Shown here in pieces: positions 11,691-22,568 of a stretch of 64,000 nt of DNA. The position numbers and the translations under genes were made by a program. Under the pieces are notes generated by a model. It was not told the DNA's origin. It saw only the letters and a list, made by a program, of their open reading frames with translations, and made no database searches. The first letter of the stretch is position 1. Every line of letters starts with the position of its first letter. This DNA comes from Umbelopsis ramanniana AG (Eukaryota > Mucoromycota > Umbelopsidomycetes > Umbelopsidales > Umbelopsidaceae): the NCBI RefSeq assembly GCF_025399195.1, contig NW_026252087.1, positions 434,001 through 498,000 on the forward strand. Reading direction: 5' to 3'.

Positions 11691-12894
11691 TTAATACACA
11701 TTAGTTGATAAGATTTCTTCAGAAAAGTTGTGGTGTTTCACGTATCGTCGTCGGCGGAGGGGACCCATGTCATCATCACTAACGTCTGGTGAAGAAGGTA
11801 AATGCTTCTTTTCAATGTTAGAGATGATATGCTGCAGCTGTATAATCGTTTCTTGTGCTTGGGCTAATTTGGCACGTAGTACATCAACCGTATCATCTAC
11901 ATCAACCAAAGATCAGTATCAAAAGAATATTTTGATCCTAAAATGTTGTAATCAAATATTACGTACCACGAGGACCTCCACAGTCATTGACCAAATAGGC
12001 ATGCTTATAGTCTCGCCCAGGCCTCCAACGTCCACCAGGCGGCAAAAAGGTAAACGAAGCAGCGCAGTTAATTGCAGCGGGAAAAGAATCACTGGTGGAG
12101 GTATCTCTCGGCCAAGTACTGAACTGCTGAGCAGCAGATTTTGGCGATGGTGGGGGCAGTAGGGAATCAAGACTGGAACGAGGGGTTTGATAGTCACTGG
12201 TTGAGCCACAGGCACTGCTTGGCTTTTGCTGATGGACGTCTGGGTTTGAATCCATAGATGCATTCCTAACCTTTTTTTCCATTGTGTCGCCAGATCTATT
12301 TTTGGATGAATTATGAGGAGCGGCGGCATCTTTGGGGAGCGATACTGATGGTGGAGAAGCATTTGATAAGGTTGGCTTATTTTCTCCCGTGGGAGAGGAA
12401 GGGTTTGGATGTGACTGGCGTGGTTGAACTGGAAAGGGTACGACTTCTTCCTCAGGAGGAGTCAATATAATGTTAGCGAAGCGAAATTGGTCGGTGCTGT
12501 GATCTTCGTCATCATCATCGCTCGTATCACCATGGGTTGCTGCGACTTGATATGGCCATGTACGTGCTTTGAGATCTCTTTCAGTCCAGCGAGAAGCATC
12601 CTTTGGTATAGCAAGTGGATGGTTACCGACTGGTACTGAAATATCATGCGTTCCCATCTGTACTGCATTACGTGAATCGATAGCGCCGCCCAGTGGATGG
12701 CGTAAGGCTTGCTCTGGATTTGTTCGAATGGGCAATAAGCCCTTTTCGGGGGTAGAAGGCTCAGTGGGAACAGCAAAGGATTTCGTCCTTCTTCTTGAGG
12801 AGAACTGCCTGGGTCGCCATGACCATCGAAATCGATGCCGGTTTTCCATATGGTCATCGTCCAAAGGCTTGGTAAGGCCAAGGAATTTCTTCAT
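11691..12894 (-). CDS. Uncharacterised Ser/Pro-rich protein with C-terminal coiled coil
   Basis: Two exons give about 377 residues. The start is set at 12894 (MKKFLGLTKPLDDDHMENR), because the upstream in-frame extension looks like 5' UTR. The first 300 residues are low-complexity: basic patch RFRWSWRPRQFSSRRRTKS, then SRWTERDLKARTWPYQV, an acidic DTSDDDDEDH, and many SP/TP and PSS motifs. Before the splice comes a more ordered block, FLPPGGRWRPGRDYKHAY LVNDCGGPR. A GTACGT donor joins in phase 1 to DDTVDVLRAKLAQAQETIIQ, a short coiled coil, then a basic tail. No family recognised. The gene is convergent with the Old Yellow Enzyme gene and divergent from the bHLH gene. Confidence 0.75.
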
Positions 12895-13406
12895 TGACCT
12901 AGTGGTTTGTGATAAAGATGAAACAAGCAAAATAGGAAAAATTTGGGAGCAGGTATTTTTTATTACCAGGCCATGATTCTGTTGCACGTCCTGAAACTTG
13001 ATCAATGCAAACATGGCTTTGCAAACATCGATGCCCACCCGCAGTCTTGTCATGCCAATCAAAACTCCGCTTATACACACTTGCAATCCTCTTCAAAGGA
13101 TGGGAAATGGGGTTGCACAAGCTGATGTACAGTACGTGGGTGAAAAAAAAAATAACGCTGCACAACAAAATAAAACGCCCTTTCCTTCTCCTCTCTCTTC
13201 CAAACCAGCACACCCAAAAGGCAGCGCAATAAGAAAAAAGAGCTCTTAAATCTGCTTCAACATCAATTTGTTAATTAAAATTTAGGAAGCAGTTTTCTCT
13301 GAAGACTCTTTACACTCCTTAACCCAACCCATCTACATTCCTTTTTGCGCCTACCCTTCCCATTCACTTACTACTCACTCAGTCCCTATTCCTCCATCAT
13401 TCCACC
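12895..13406. promoter_or_regulatory. Divergent promoter region, bHLH gene side CT-rich
   Basis: 512 bp between two divergent start codons. The 130 bp before 13407 are strongly C/T-rich, a common feature of highly expressed fungal promoters. No TATA box was seen. Inferred from orientation. Confidence 0.5.
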
Positions 13407-14614
13407 ATGAGTAAAGTCATTATCCCTTCATCCTACCCGACCTATGACGCCATGCAACAACATGCTGCGGCCAACATCGACCCAGCCATGGTTACCAAGA
13501 TTGAACATTCATCCCCTCCTCATCACTCGCCCTATGCCGAAGGTGACCCTCTTGTAGACGGCTATACAGGTAAAAAAAAATTTAAGGCAGGCAGGCACCT
13601 CAGGCAAACCCAGCCAAATTTATTTAAATTACCTTTCTCCCCGTAGACTACAGTTTTACTCATGCTATGACTGTTTCAATGCCTGTTGCCTATACACAAC
13701 CTCCACCACCTTACCCAATGCCGACTGCTCGAGTTTCCTATCATCCTTTCGTATCGGAGAAAATGGCGCATCCCGGAAGTCCCGAGTCGTCGTCTACATC
13801 TTCCACACCGCATACACCACCTCTACGAGCTCAAGCGTCCAATGAAAGTCTCAACCAAGCCGTTGGCTATAGCTCCAACACAGCTGCTCGTGTCAAAGAA
13901 ACCATTGCTAAAGCTAGTGCTGTTCCAATGGAACTATACCACACTGAATTTCTTACCTATTCAAAGGAAGCTTATGAACGTAAGAATGACAACCGCAAAA
14001 TCAAGAGAAAGCGTGCTCAATCCAAAGAGGAACCTATGGCCACTGCAAAGAAAGGAAAGAAGAGGTCGACTCCCGATGTTGACGAAGATGATGAGGACGA
14101 TGAAGATGAACTTGACGAGTAAGCTTAAACATCATTTCATTGCCTTCTTAGTGATCATGCTAACCCTCCTTTGATAGTATGTCAAACGCAGAACTTCGTC
14201 GCCAAATTCATATTCAATCTGAGCAAAAACGTCGTGCACAAATTAAAGATGGTTTTGAAGAACTCAAGAAACATTTGCCTGGTTGCCAGAACAAGAAAAT
14301 GTCCAAAGCTGCCATGTTAACCCGAAGTATGTTCCTGCCTGACTTCCCCACGTTTTTTTTTTAATCCTTCAGTTTTACTAATTCATGTCGTCATCTAGCT
14401 GTTCAACAAATTCAACACCTGAAAAAGACGCAAAGCGATCTGTTAGCAGAAGTCGAGCGTCTGGTTGCTGAAAACGAGAATTTGAAGAAGTAAGTGATCA
14501 TCGCTATCGTTGGTCTGTATGCCATCCCCCCCATTGACCCGTCCCTACTTTCTTGCTAGGTTCCAACATGGTGTCTTGCAACGACAAGCCATGGAAAAGA
14601 TGTATGCTTTTTAA
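13407..14614 (+). CDS. bHLH transcription factor, MLX/MAX-like
   Basis: Nuclear DNA-binding protein. Five exons (13407-13569, 13647-14118, 14178-14326, 14399-14489, 14560-14614) give 309 residues; the frame is kept at every join. The N-terminal 180 residues are Pro/Ser-rich. A basic stretch with KIKRKR and KKGKKR (nuclear localisation) and an Asp/Glu run follow. The bHLH reads RRQIHIQSEQKRRAQIKDGF then EELKKHLPGCQNKKMSKAAM, helix 2 TRTVQQIQHLKK, then a short leucine-zipper-like helix (LLAEVERLVAENENLKKF). His, Glu and Arg at basic positions 5, 9 and 13 predict CACGTG E-box binding (known rule). Most similar in pattern to the MLX branch. The end is less certain: a GTATGC donor overlaps the last codons, so a further exon is possible. 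Confidence 0.86.
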
Positions 14615-15821
14615 TTCATTCAGCATTTCTCTTTTCATCAAACTGTTTCTTTTTTTATGTGTCTCTCTACCTTCTTTAATTTGCCTGACTTCTTTTCACT
14701 TTTTGCCTCTATGATATCCCAATGGACACTCATACTGTTCAGGTCCTCCCATACCCCTCTATCCTACCCATCCGACCCGTCTCAATCTTTTTTCACAGAG
14801 GCTTTTTTTTTCCTCATACCACCCCTCCCATTGAGTATGCAAAGAAGTAACTGCTCCCCTTTCTTTTTACCTATTGCTTCTCTTGCATTTTTGTATGTAA
14901 ACGTTTTCACTTTTTAATAGATGCCGTTCTTTTTTCCATTTCATTTATGCGTAGCGTTCGTGTACCAGACTGTCTGTTTAAAGGCAACCTGGCCTTCTTT
15001 TTATTTTTTTTTATTTTCTTCTTCTGTACACTTTGAGTTTCCAACTATTGAGGAGCTACTGTAACTTTTTTCTTCACCTTTACTGAAATCTTTTAAGTAA
15101 ATCCATGACACAACGTTACAAAAAAAGAATAGGAATTAATGTCTGAGATGCAAAAGGTGCGGCGGTGAATATTTTATTTTGTACAAACATGTATTTACCT
15201 TGCTTTGCATTCTGCTACCGTCATGTCAAACGCTGTCAGTCCTAAACATTATTCCAGACGATGGGCGATCACCTTTCAGTTCGGTCCGTTCCAAGCCGGC
15301 CCCCTCCTATCACTAAACTGATCCCCTGTTACGCGCCTGTCCCGCCCCCCATCTCTTCTTCTTTGACTTAACATGTTTCAATCATTCATATCTCAGCATT
15401 GCGACACGTGCGACGGGCTGCATGAAAGACTTTATGAATCCCTCGGTACTTTCCGTAAGCGCGTTGTAATGAAAGGTTCATTTATCAAAGTTTGACGATT
15501 TTTTAGATCACGACTCACGATGATAGAGACGTGTTACATGAGGTATATATACGACCACTCCAAAATGTCAAAGATCAAAGACGACTTAAAAATAGACCGC
15601 CTGTTGGAAATGACGAACTCATCTTTTTAAAATAAAAAAAATAAACCATGTGAGAGCACACACACATTAAAACAAAATATTTTTATTTTGTCAAGCCCTC
15701 CTTTCAACCGACGGTTCACCCCACAAACTCTTTTGCCCTTTTCTTTTCTTCCTGGGACGCATCACCTTTTTCTTCGTCTTCCATCCCCTTTGCCACCTTC
15801 CCCCTTCCTTTTTCGCAGTCG
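14615..15821. other. Long T-rich intergenic region
   Basis: 1207 bp after the bHLH stop. The first 500 bp are C/T- and poly(T)-rich (3' UTR or terminator-like). Around 15400 there is a CACGTG E-box, and TATATATA lies at 15544. No gene was found; small open frames lack protein character. Confidence 0.5.
15544..15551 (+). promoter_or_regulatory. Possible TATA box upstream of the membrane-protein gene
   Basis: TATATATA 271 bp before the ATG at 15822, implying a 5' leader of roughly 240 nt if used. Position-based inference only. Confidence 0.3.
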
Positions 15822-17074
15822 ATGCTGTGGTTAAGAACCATACAGTTAGGCGCGTGGTGGTTGCTGTTTCCTCTGTCAATGGCTCAATCCAGTGATACCA
15901 CCAACGACGATACAACGCCAACCACAGCCACAGACTCATCCACCGCAACTCCGTCAACGTTTTCTGGAGATTCCACTTGTACATTCCTGACTGGCAACTC
16001 TTGTAAACAAGGGACTTGCAACTTTTGTGCCAGGTGTGTACAGCAATCCTGTATTCTGGCCAACAATACTGGGCTCAGCGCCGGTTCTCGAAATACCTGC
16101 TCGGGAAAGTCCCGATCAACTTGGTACGACTATTGTGTGTCGACTGAATATGATTCCAATGGAGGTAGGTCTTTTTGTTTATGTTTGATGACGGATTAAG
16201 ATGCAAGTGATAGGAAAGCCAGGTACTACGTTAAGAGCAGCATACCTGGCCCAAAAAAAAAAAAGAAAAAGGTGTCGAATGGGGATGAAATTTCAGCAAC
16301 GCCGCAATTGGGATAGGCATAAAAGTTTGGATGGATGGCAAAGCAAAACCATGGTGTCAAATAATACCAAAGTATTCCAAACTCAACTTACCCCCCCTTC
16401 CTTTGTATGTCTTCTATGCAGTATCCTGCACCGACAATGTCCAGTGCTATCCCTATCGCAACAATACTCCGTTTGCTTGGCCCAATCTAGCCTGTGACCC
16501 AAACCTTTGCTTTGTTATCAGTGCAAATGGTTCCCCTGCACCATCACCGTCTGTTATCCCTAACATCACTAGTACTGTTGACCCAGGGGCTACAGCTACT
16601 CCCAGCTCGTCGCCTGATTCTGGCGATAACTTCATCACCACCGGTTCAAGCAAAGTGTCTGTCACTACCATTGCCTTAATTGCTGTCAGCTCGTTGCTCT
16701 TCTTACTCGGCTTAGCATGGCTCACAAGAATCATCACCAAATGCAGATTATGTCCAACTCCGTTCTTTCAAAGAAGGGATGAACAGTCACCCGTCGTTGC
16801 TACCACTGATTTATCATCGCATCATCCAGATAACCAAAGCACTACGTCGTCCAACCTGACTGAACCATTGCCTGTCTACGTACCTCCTGATGCTCCCCCT
16901 CCAAAATACGAAAATGCCATTGTCAATCAGATACGAGAAACTCGCGTATACCCTGTTGTGGACGAAAGCACTTGGGTGGATGGACTAGAGCGTGGTGAAG
17001 CCAACGAGTCTTCTTCCACCAGTGAAATGCGTCAAGTGAATCCTCCGTCAAGATCTATGTTCAACTGGCGATGA
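15822..17074 (+). CDS. Cysteine-rich single-pass membrane protein with PPxY tail
   Basis: Two exons (15822-16164 and 16422-17074) give 331 residues. The N terminus is a signal peptide (WWLLFPLSMAQ). It is followed by a Thr/Ser-rich stalk and a compact domain with about 14 cysteines (CTFLTGNSCKQGTCNFCARC and on to CDPNLCFVIS), so an extracellular disulfide-bonded module is expected. A second Ser/Thr/Pro stalk leads to one membrane helix (TTIALIAVSSLLFLLGLAWL). The roughly 115-residue cytosolic tail has PLPVY and PPPKYE, the latter a PPxY motif that binds WW domains of Nedd4/Rsp5 ligases or their adaptors. The topology resembles fungal cell-wall sensors but the ectodomain is not a WSC domain I recognise. 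The 257-nt intron is unusually long for this window. Confidence 0.82.
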
Positions 17075-17539
17075 GACAAATGGGCGAAACGGCATGAAAT
17101 GAAATGAGTATATCCAGTTTTATTCTGTACATAGTACACTTTTTTTTTTCTTTTCAGTCAGCACATCCCAGCATTGAAAGCATATCAATGCATTTGACAT
17201 GGCAGCCTCGTAGCAATTCTTTTTTTTCTTTCTTGTTCAAAATGCACATATCTCATTCATCCATCCCACCTTACCTGTATACATTTTTCTTACTTTTGAC
17301 ACCATGTGGTTTCTCTTTTCTTTAAAAACATACCTTTATTTACCACCACTATTTCAATTCTATTACTATCCTTCATACTTAGTATTGTCATGAACAAAGA
17401 TACGTTGCAATACATTGCATGATACAGTAAATTCTCATGCGCGGTGTACCTTCATTTCGTACTCCGCAGCCATTTTGAGCATTGCGACGAGTCCCATTTC
17501 AACGGACATCCGTCATTTGGAACACTATTGCCAAAAGAA
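17075..17539. other. Intergenic: membrane-protein 3' region and VPS39 promoter
   Basis: 465 bp, poly(T) and C/T-rich in the first half. No gene seen; no TATA box identified near the VPS39 start. Confidence 0.5.
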
Positions 17540-20500
17540 ATGCATCATGCATTCCAAGTTTCGACTGTCCTTGACAAGATTGCTCGAATAGAGTCCATAT
17601 TTGCATATGGTAATACATGAGTTTAAGCTGTTACGTATGATGCTGCATTACGGCCGACCCTTACTAACGCACTGCTGCAACGCAGGAGACAAGCTGTTAA
17701 TTGGAACAGGCACCGGACAACTACTGGTTTACGAAGTCAAAGAGCCTTTAGGTTAGTCGAACATTTGATTATGCGAATCCACTGCAACTGGTGTGCTCAT
17801 TCCTTTGCTATTGCAGTCGCTGGCACAGAAGAACAGCCCGTCGTCACATTGGTGGATACACGAAAGAACTTTTCAAGACGACCAATAGATCAGATAGACA
17901 TTATCAAAGAGATTGAAGTCCTTGTCACCCTATCAGGTATGTGGCACTCCTTCGTTGTCAAAGCGCCGTAGAGGAACTGTGCGTCTCATATCTCTCGCAA
18001 TAGATGGTGTGGTCAGTCTTCATGACATGCGATCGTATGAACTACGCATGACGTTGACCAAAACGAAGGGCGCCGATCTATTTACTATACAAACTTTGGT
18101 GGAAATGAATGAAGAGGACGGTATTCCTATGCTTATGACACGTTTGGCTGTTGCCGTGCGCAAGAAGTTGTTTATTTTTGTGTGGAAGGATACCGAATTT
18201 TTGGAAACAAAGGTGAGTGACCAGTAGGTGGCAAGAGTGGCGCACTTTTTTCTTCGACAAAAGGGAAAACCTTACAATGGGAGATTCTCTCTCGGTGCTA
18301 AACGTGTGCAATTTATTCGCCAGGAACTCAATATACCTGATCGCATCAAAGCCATGGCCTGGGTCGGCCCAACCAAGATTTGTTTGGGATTTTCTGGCGA
18401 GTACGTGCTGATGGACGTCGAGACAAAGGTCCTCACCGAATTATTTGCTCCCAGTGGTCCGCCTGATGGCTCTGGCCCAATGAGTGCCCTCAACAACTTG
18501 TATAATATGTCCATTGGCTCACGTGGCGGCAAACCTCTAGTAACAAAGATACCCAATAATGAAATGCTCCTGGCCAAAGACCGTAAGTGAGGGTTGATAT
18601 GGATGCTTTGGTACAAAAAAAAAGTACTGAAAACTCTCCATTTCACCTCCTCTAGATATTAGTATATTCTTAGGACTGGATGGAACACCAACTCGCAAAG
18701 TCGGTATTGAATGGACGGGCATTCCAGAGGAAATGGGTTGGTATCAACAAGTTGGGTTTAACACCAGAAATGGGCCAGATCTTTTTATTAATCGATCCCA
18801 TCAAAAATATTACTGCAGGTTACTCATATCCATATGTAGTGGCAATCCTCGCCAAAACAGTCGAAGTCCGAAATATCCAAACTCAAGCTCTAGTACAGCA
18901 GATCGAATTAGCCAATGCTAAAATTTTGAACCAAGGAAAGCTGTTGTATATTGCCAGTGGATCCCAGATATGGCGTCTTACACCTTACAGTCTCGCTGCG
19001 CAAGTCGATCAATTGGTAGAGATGTTCGAATACAAGGAAGCTGTCAGTCTCTTGGACCAAATGGAGCCGATTTTACTGGAAAACAAAGCTGACAAGGTGA
19101 AGAAAATCAAAATGATGTATGCCAATGACCTGTTTAAACGCGGTCAATACGATACGGCCGTGACCATGTTTCAAGAACTAGAGGCAGATCCTCAAACCGT
19201 CATATCGCTGTACCCTGAGGACATTGCGGGCGATATGCACTTGGAGGATACGATTCAGGCAGGTGAAGTGGAGCTGGCAGACGAACAAGTTCCTAGACCA
19301 GACATTGCGCAACCTGTGGTGGATGCAGCAGTGGCATCGGCTGCAGCATCGATAAAGAGTTCAACGGAGTCTGCACGTCATTCTCCCAAACCCAGCGAAT
19401 ACGTACCCCTAACTGGCCAACACTTGACAGAAGCCGTTTCCTATCTGATCCGGTTTTTGACCGATAGACGCCAAAAGCTTACGAAAGCGCTTAACAAACA
19501 ACAAGATGATGAACGACACACCTTGTTGCATATGGCCACTCAAGTAGACACGGCGTTGCTGAAGGCGTACATGATGAACAACGATGCCTTGGTCGGTCCC
19601 CTCGTTCGAGTTCCCAACCACTGTGATGTTGAGGAATGCGAAAAGCTACTGCGGGAGAAAAAGGTGAGTCAGCGTGATGGCCGCGGAAGGAACTCTGTTT
19701 AAGAGGAGGTTTTACAAAAAGGGGATAAGCAACAACACACACTTTATTACAACAATGATGGGGATAAACTAAGAATACTTTTGCCACTTTTAGAAATTCA
19801 AAGAATTAGTTGACTTTTACAATTGTAAAGGGCTTCATGATCAAGCGCTTGAAGTTTTGCGAGATCTTGGGAAGAACGAAACCGGTCCACTCCACGGTGT
19901 TTCTCAAACCGTTCTTTACTTACAACAATTGGACATCGATCACTTTGACCTCATTCTCAAATATTCTGCTTGGGTGTTTGAGAACGATCCTGAGCAAGGG
20001 ATGCGGGTGAGTGATATGTCATGGGAGATAATGAATTGAGGAGGCCCTTATTGAAACTAAAAAATGACCCTTACCTTCCATTCTGTTCCGTTTCCCAAGA
20101 TTTTTATAGATGATATGGTAGAGGACAATATTTATCCAAGGGATAAAGTTCTGGAGCACCTTGAGAAGATCTCTTCTGATCTCGCTATCGAGTACTTGGA
20201 ATACATTATCCATGAATTAGGCGATACCACCCCTGAATTCCACAACAAACTCATTTTGGCCTATCTTCAAAAGTTGAAGGCTATGCCACGGAACACGACT
20301 GGTAAGGCATTCCATACACGAAACGATTTGTCAAATTTGGGAACGCTATATTTATCAGTTTAATTTATTTTATTATGGTAATTCCAGAAGAGCAACAGGC
20401 TTATGGTGAAGAACGTGTCCGATTGCAAGTGTTCATGACGACCAGCATAACCTACAAAGCCGAAAAGATCCTATCTCGTTTACCGTACGACGGTATGTCG

Positions 20501-21577
20501 TCAGATTGTACTGAATGTTTATGTTAGGGGGCAGAACAGGGTGGACGCGAGGGCAAGGCAACGTGAAACAAAAAAACGCCAGCATCTGATTGTGCCAAAT
20601 TTTTTTTTTTTTGAACCGCAGATCTATATGAGGAAAAAGCAATCTTATTAAGTCGAATTGGGCAGCATGACCAAGCGCTGAATATCTATGTCTACAAGCT
20701 GAAGAACTATCGAATGGCAGAAGAGTGCGTGTTGTCATACGCTGTGCGGCCTTGAGGAGATTAGGTTTACTAATTTGTATCCATTTTTAGCTACTGTAGC
20801 AAAATTTACTATGAAGATCCTGAACAGGGTCATCGAATGTTCTTGGCGCTACTACGTGTGTATCTACAGCCATCTAGCGGAGGGTCTCCTTTAATTGAGC
20901 CGGCATTGGAATTGCTGGCAAGACATGGCTCGCAAATAAACGTTTCGGAGGTAAGTCCCTAAACAAGGTAGCATAGCCGGCGGGTGATAGGATGGGGGGG
21001 GGAGAAAATATGCATCATCATTTATTTTGGGTATTCAATCGATTCACCACCTAGGTCTTATCAACCTTACCGTCTGAGACACATCTCAAAGGATTGTATC
21101 CGTTCTTTGAAAAGTCTATTCGTGAAAGCAATAGGGTTCACTATGAAAACATGATTGTCAAAAATCTGCTTAAAGCAGAGCAACTACAGGTGAGTTAAAT
21201 TTTTTTTTTTGACTGAGAGGAAGGATGTTCTTTGTTTACAATGATGGATGTTTTTTTTTCTCTCTCTCAAAATCTTCCTTTATTGCTAACGATGCCATCG
21301 TGCCATGTCATGCTATGTAATTCCAGGTTCAGGAGAAAATGACCTTTTACCGATCAAGGAGTATCCGCATATCAGAAGATAGAATGTGCCCACAGTGCAA
21401 CAAGAGGATCGGCAACAGGTAAGTTGACTTTTTGAACCCTTTTTTTTTTTGGGTAGTGTTTGCTAACATCATCGCACAAAAATATCCAGTGTGTTCGCCG
21501 TTTTCCCAAATGGTGCCGTTGTTCACTATTTTTGTAAAGAGAAAATGGAACAGCAAAGATGGAAACTCGGCCACTAA
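17540..21577 (+). CDS. VPS39: VPS39/VAM6, HOPS complex subunit
   Basis: HOPS tethering subunit that links Rab7/Ypt7 to vacuole and late-endosome fusion. The start MHHAFQVSTVLDKIARIESIFAYG parallels human MHDAFEPVPILEKLPLQIDC. About fifteen short exons. The CNH domain (GDKLLIGTGTGQLLVYEVKE, DGVVSLHDMRSYEL, AMAWVGPTKICLGFSGEYVL) is followed by LFKRGQYDTAVTMFQELEAD and SLYPEDI, then clathrin-type helical repeats (FKELVDFYNCKGLHDQALEV; YLEYIIHELGDTTPEFHNKL). The C-terminal zinc element is CPQCNKRIGNSVFAVFPNG then VHYFC. One join needs a weak GTTGGT donor (18737) to reach GYSYPYVVAILAK, which matches the human protein, so it is probably right. Some exon edges are approximate. Confidence 0.92.
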
Positions 21578-21900
21578 GCAAGATAATGACCATGCACGTT
21601 CCTTCACGTCTTTTTTTAATTTAAACGGCAGCCTTTATGAATAATAATAATAAAAAAAAAAGAAGTGAAGTTCCTACCTTTTTCAACAAGCTACATGATT
21701 AGAGCGAGGGAGCATGTTGAGGAGACAGTGATCAGCGATGACTTGCGTCAATCGATAAGAGTAGGGTTGTAGGCACCTTAGAAAAAACCCAAGCATGCGG
21801 AGTTACGATCGATTGTGAAATATAAAAACTTGATCAACGTGGGATGTCGTGCTACCTGTGGCATCTTTTTCTTCTTTATCAACCAACTCATCGAATTGTC
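21578..21900. other. VPS39 3' region and microprotein promoter
   Basis: 323 bp, with VPS39 3' UTR (AATAATAATAAA near 21640) and a TATA box at 21821 before the small zinc-knuckle gene. Confidence 0.5.
21821..21828 (+). promoter_or_regulatory. TATA box of the zinc-knuckle microgene
   Basis: TATAAAAA lies 80 bp upstream of the ATG at 21901, well placed to drive an independent short transcript between VPS39 and UTP13. Confidence 0.45.
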
Positions 21901-22116
21901 ATGGCTGCTGCCGTCGTCGTTGCTGTTCCAGTGTGTCCAAAAGAGTCTGTCCCAGAACCACCAAAGAATGCCGGAGTCGTCTGCGCCGTTTGCGGTTCCA
22001 GGAAGCATATGACCAGTGAGTTTCTCCCCCCCTTTTACATTTCTATCGTATACGCGGTATTGACTCCAGCGTGAATTCCCTTATTAGAGCACTGTCCGGT
22101 CTCACCCCGAACATAA
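21901..22116 (+). CDS. 47-residue CCHC zinc-knuckle microprotein (proposed)
   Basis: Reconstructed from two exons, 21901-22015 and 22088-22116. The donor is GTGAGT and the acceptor TTATTAG, with a 72-nt intron and phase-1 join. The protein opens MAAAVVVAVPVCPKESVPEP and ends with Cys28-x2-Cys31-x4-His36-x4-Cys41-Pro, an exact CCHC zinc knuckle that exists only after splicing, since the last cysteine lies in exon 2. Zinc knuckles of this spacing bind single-stranded nucleic acid or proteins (family knowledge). Exon 1 is markedly richer in G+C and in GCC/GTC-type codons than the flanks. A second acceptor two bases downstream (ATTAGAG) would give a different, longer tail without the final cysteine. 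No homologue is recalled, so existence as a gene is inference. Confidence 0.5.
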
Positions 22117-22568
22117 GAGTATACCCTGCTGGAGAGGAGGACCTTTATATTTTTCATTTCAGCTAATCCCCCGCCGCCCCAATCATCATGGAAAAAGGAG
22201 CAGTGATAGACGAAGTGAAGCAGAGAGGGAGAAGAGAATCAAAAAATCTTAGACAATCATCAAGCATCATTCCCCCACTCTAAACTAGAACTTTTTTCTT
22301 TTAAAAACATCGCATTAACTTATTCCCATCATTCACTTCCTCTCTTTTCACTTTGTACAAACCACGAATTTCTTATAATTTCAGTAAAAGAGTTTGGAAG
22401 CTCATTTTCAAAAAAAAAAAAAATTTTGTGTGCACCCAAATTTTTTTTTGGTTGATCCTGGGTGATATCGACAATTTTGACAGTCACAAAAAAGTTGAAG
22501 CGGTCTGCCTTCGATTTTTTTTTTTCAAGATCCATACTGTCGATCCGTTCTTAAGAGTAGTGAATCCA
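22117..22568. other. UTP13 upstream region
   Basis: 452 bp with long A and T runs. It contains AAAAATTTT at 22419-22427, identical to the core of the yeast RRPE element of ribosome-biogenesis promoters, 142 bp before the UTP13 ATG. No gene seen. Confidence 0.45.

Noticed and set aside
22080-22140. Possible tRNA or 5S-like B-box (GGTCTCACCCCGAAC).
   Set aside because: No cloverleaf could be folded around it, and it falls in exon 2 of the proposed microgene.
22353-22568. Upstream in-frame extension of UTP13 starting MYKPRISYNF.
   Set aside because: Translates A/T-runs into Lys and Phe tracts; UTP13 homology begins with MANQGSGPLQ at 22569.
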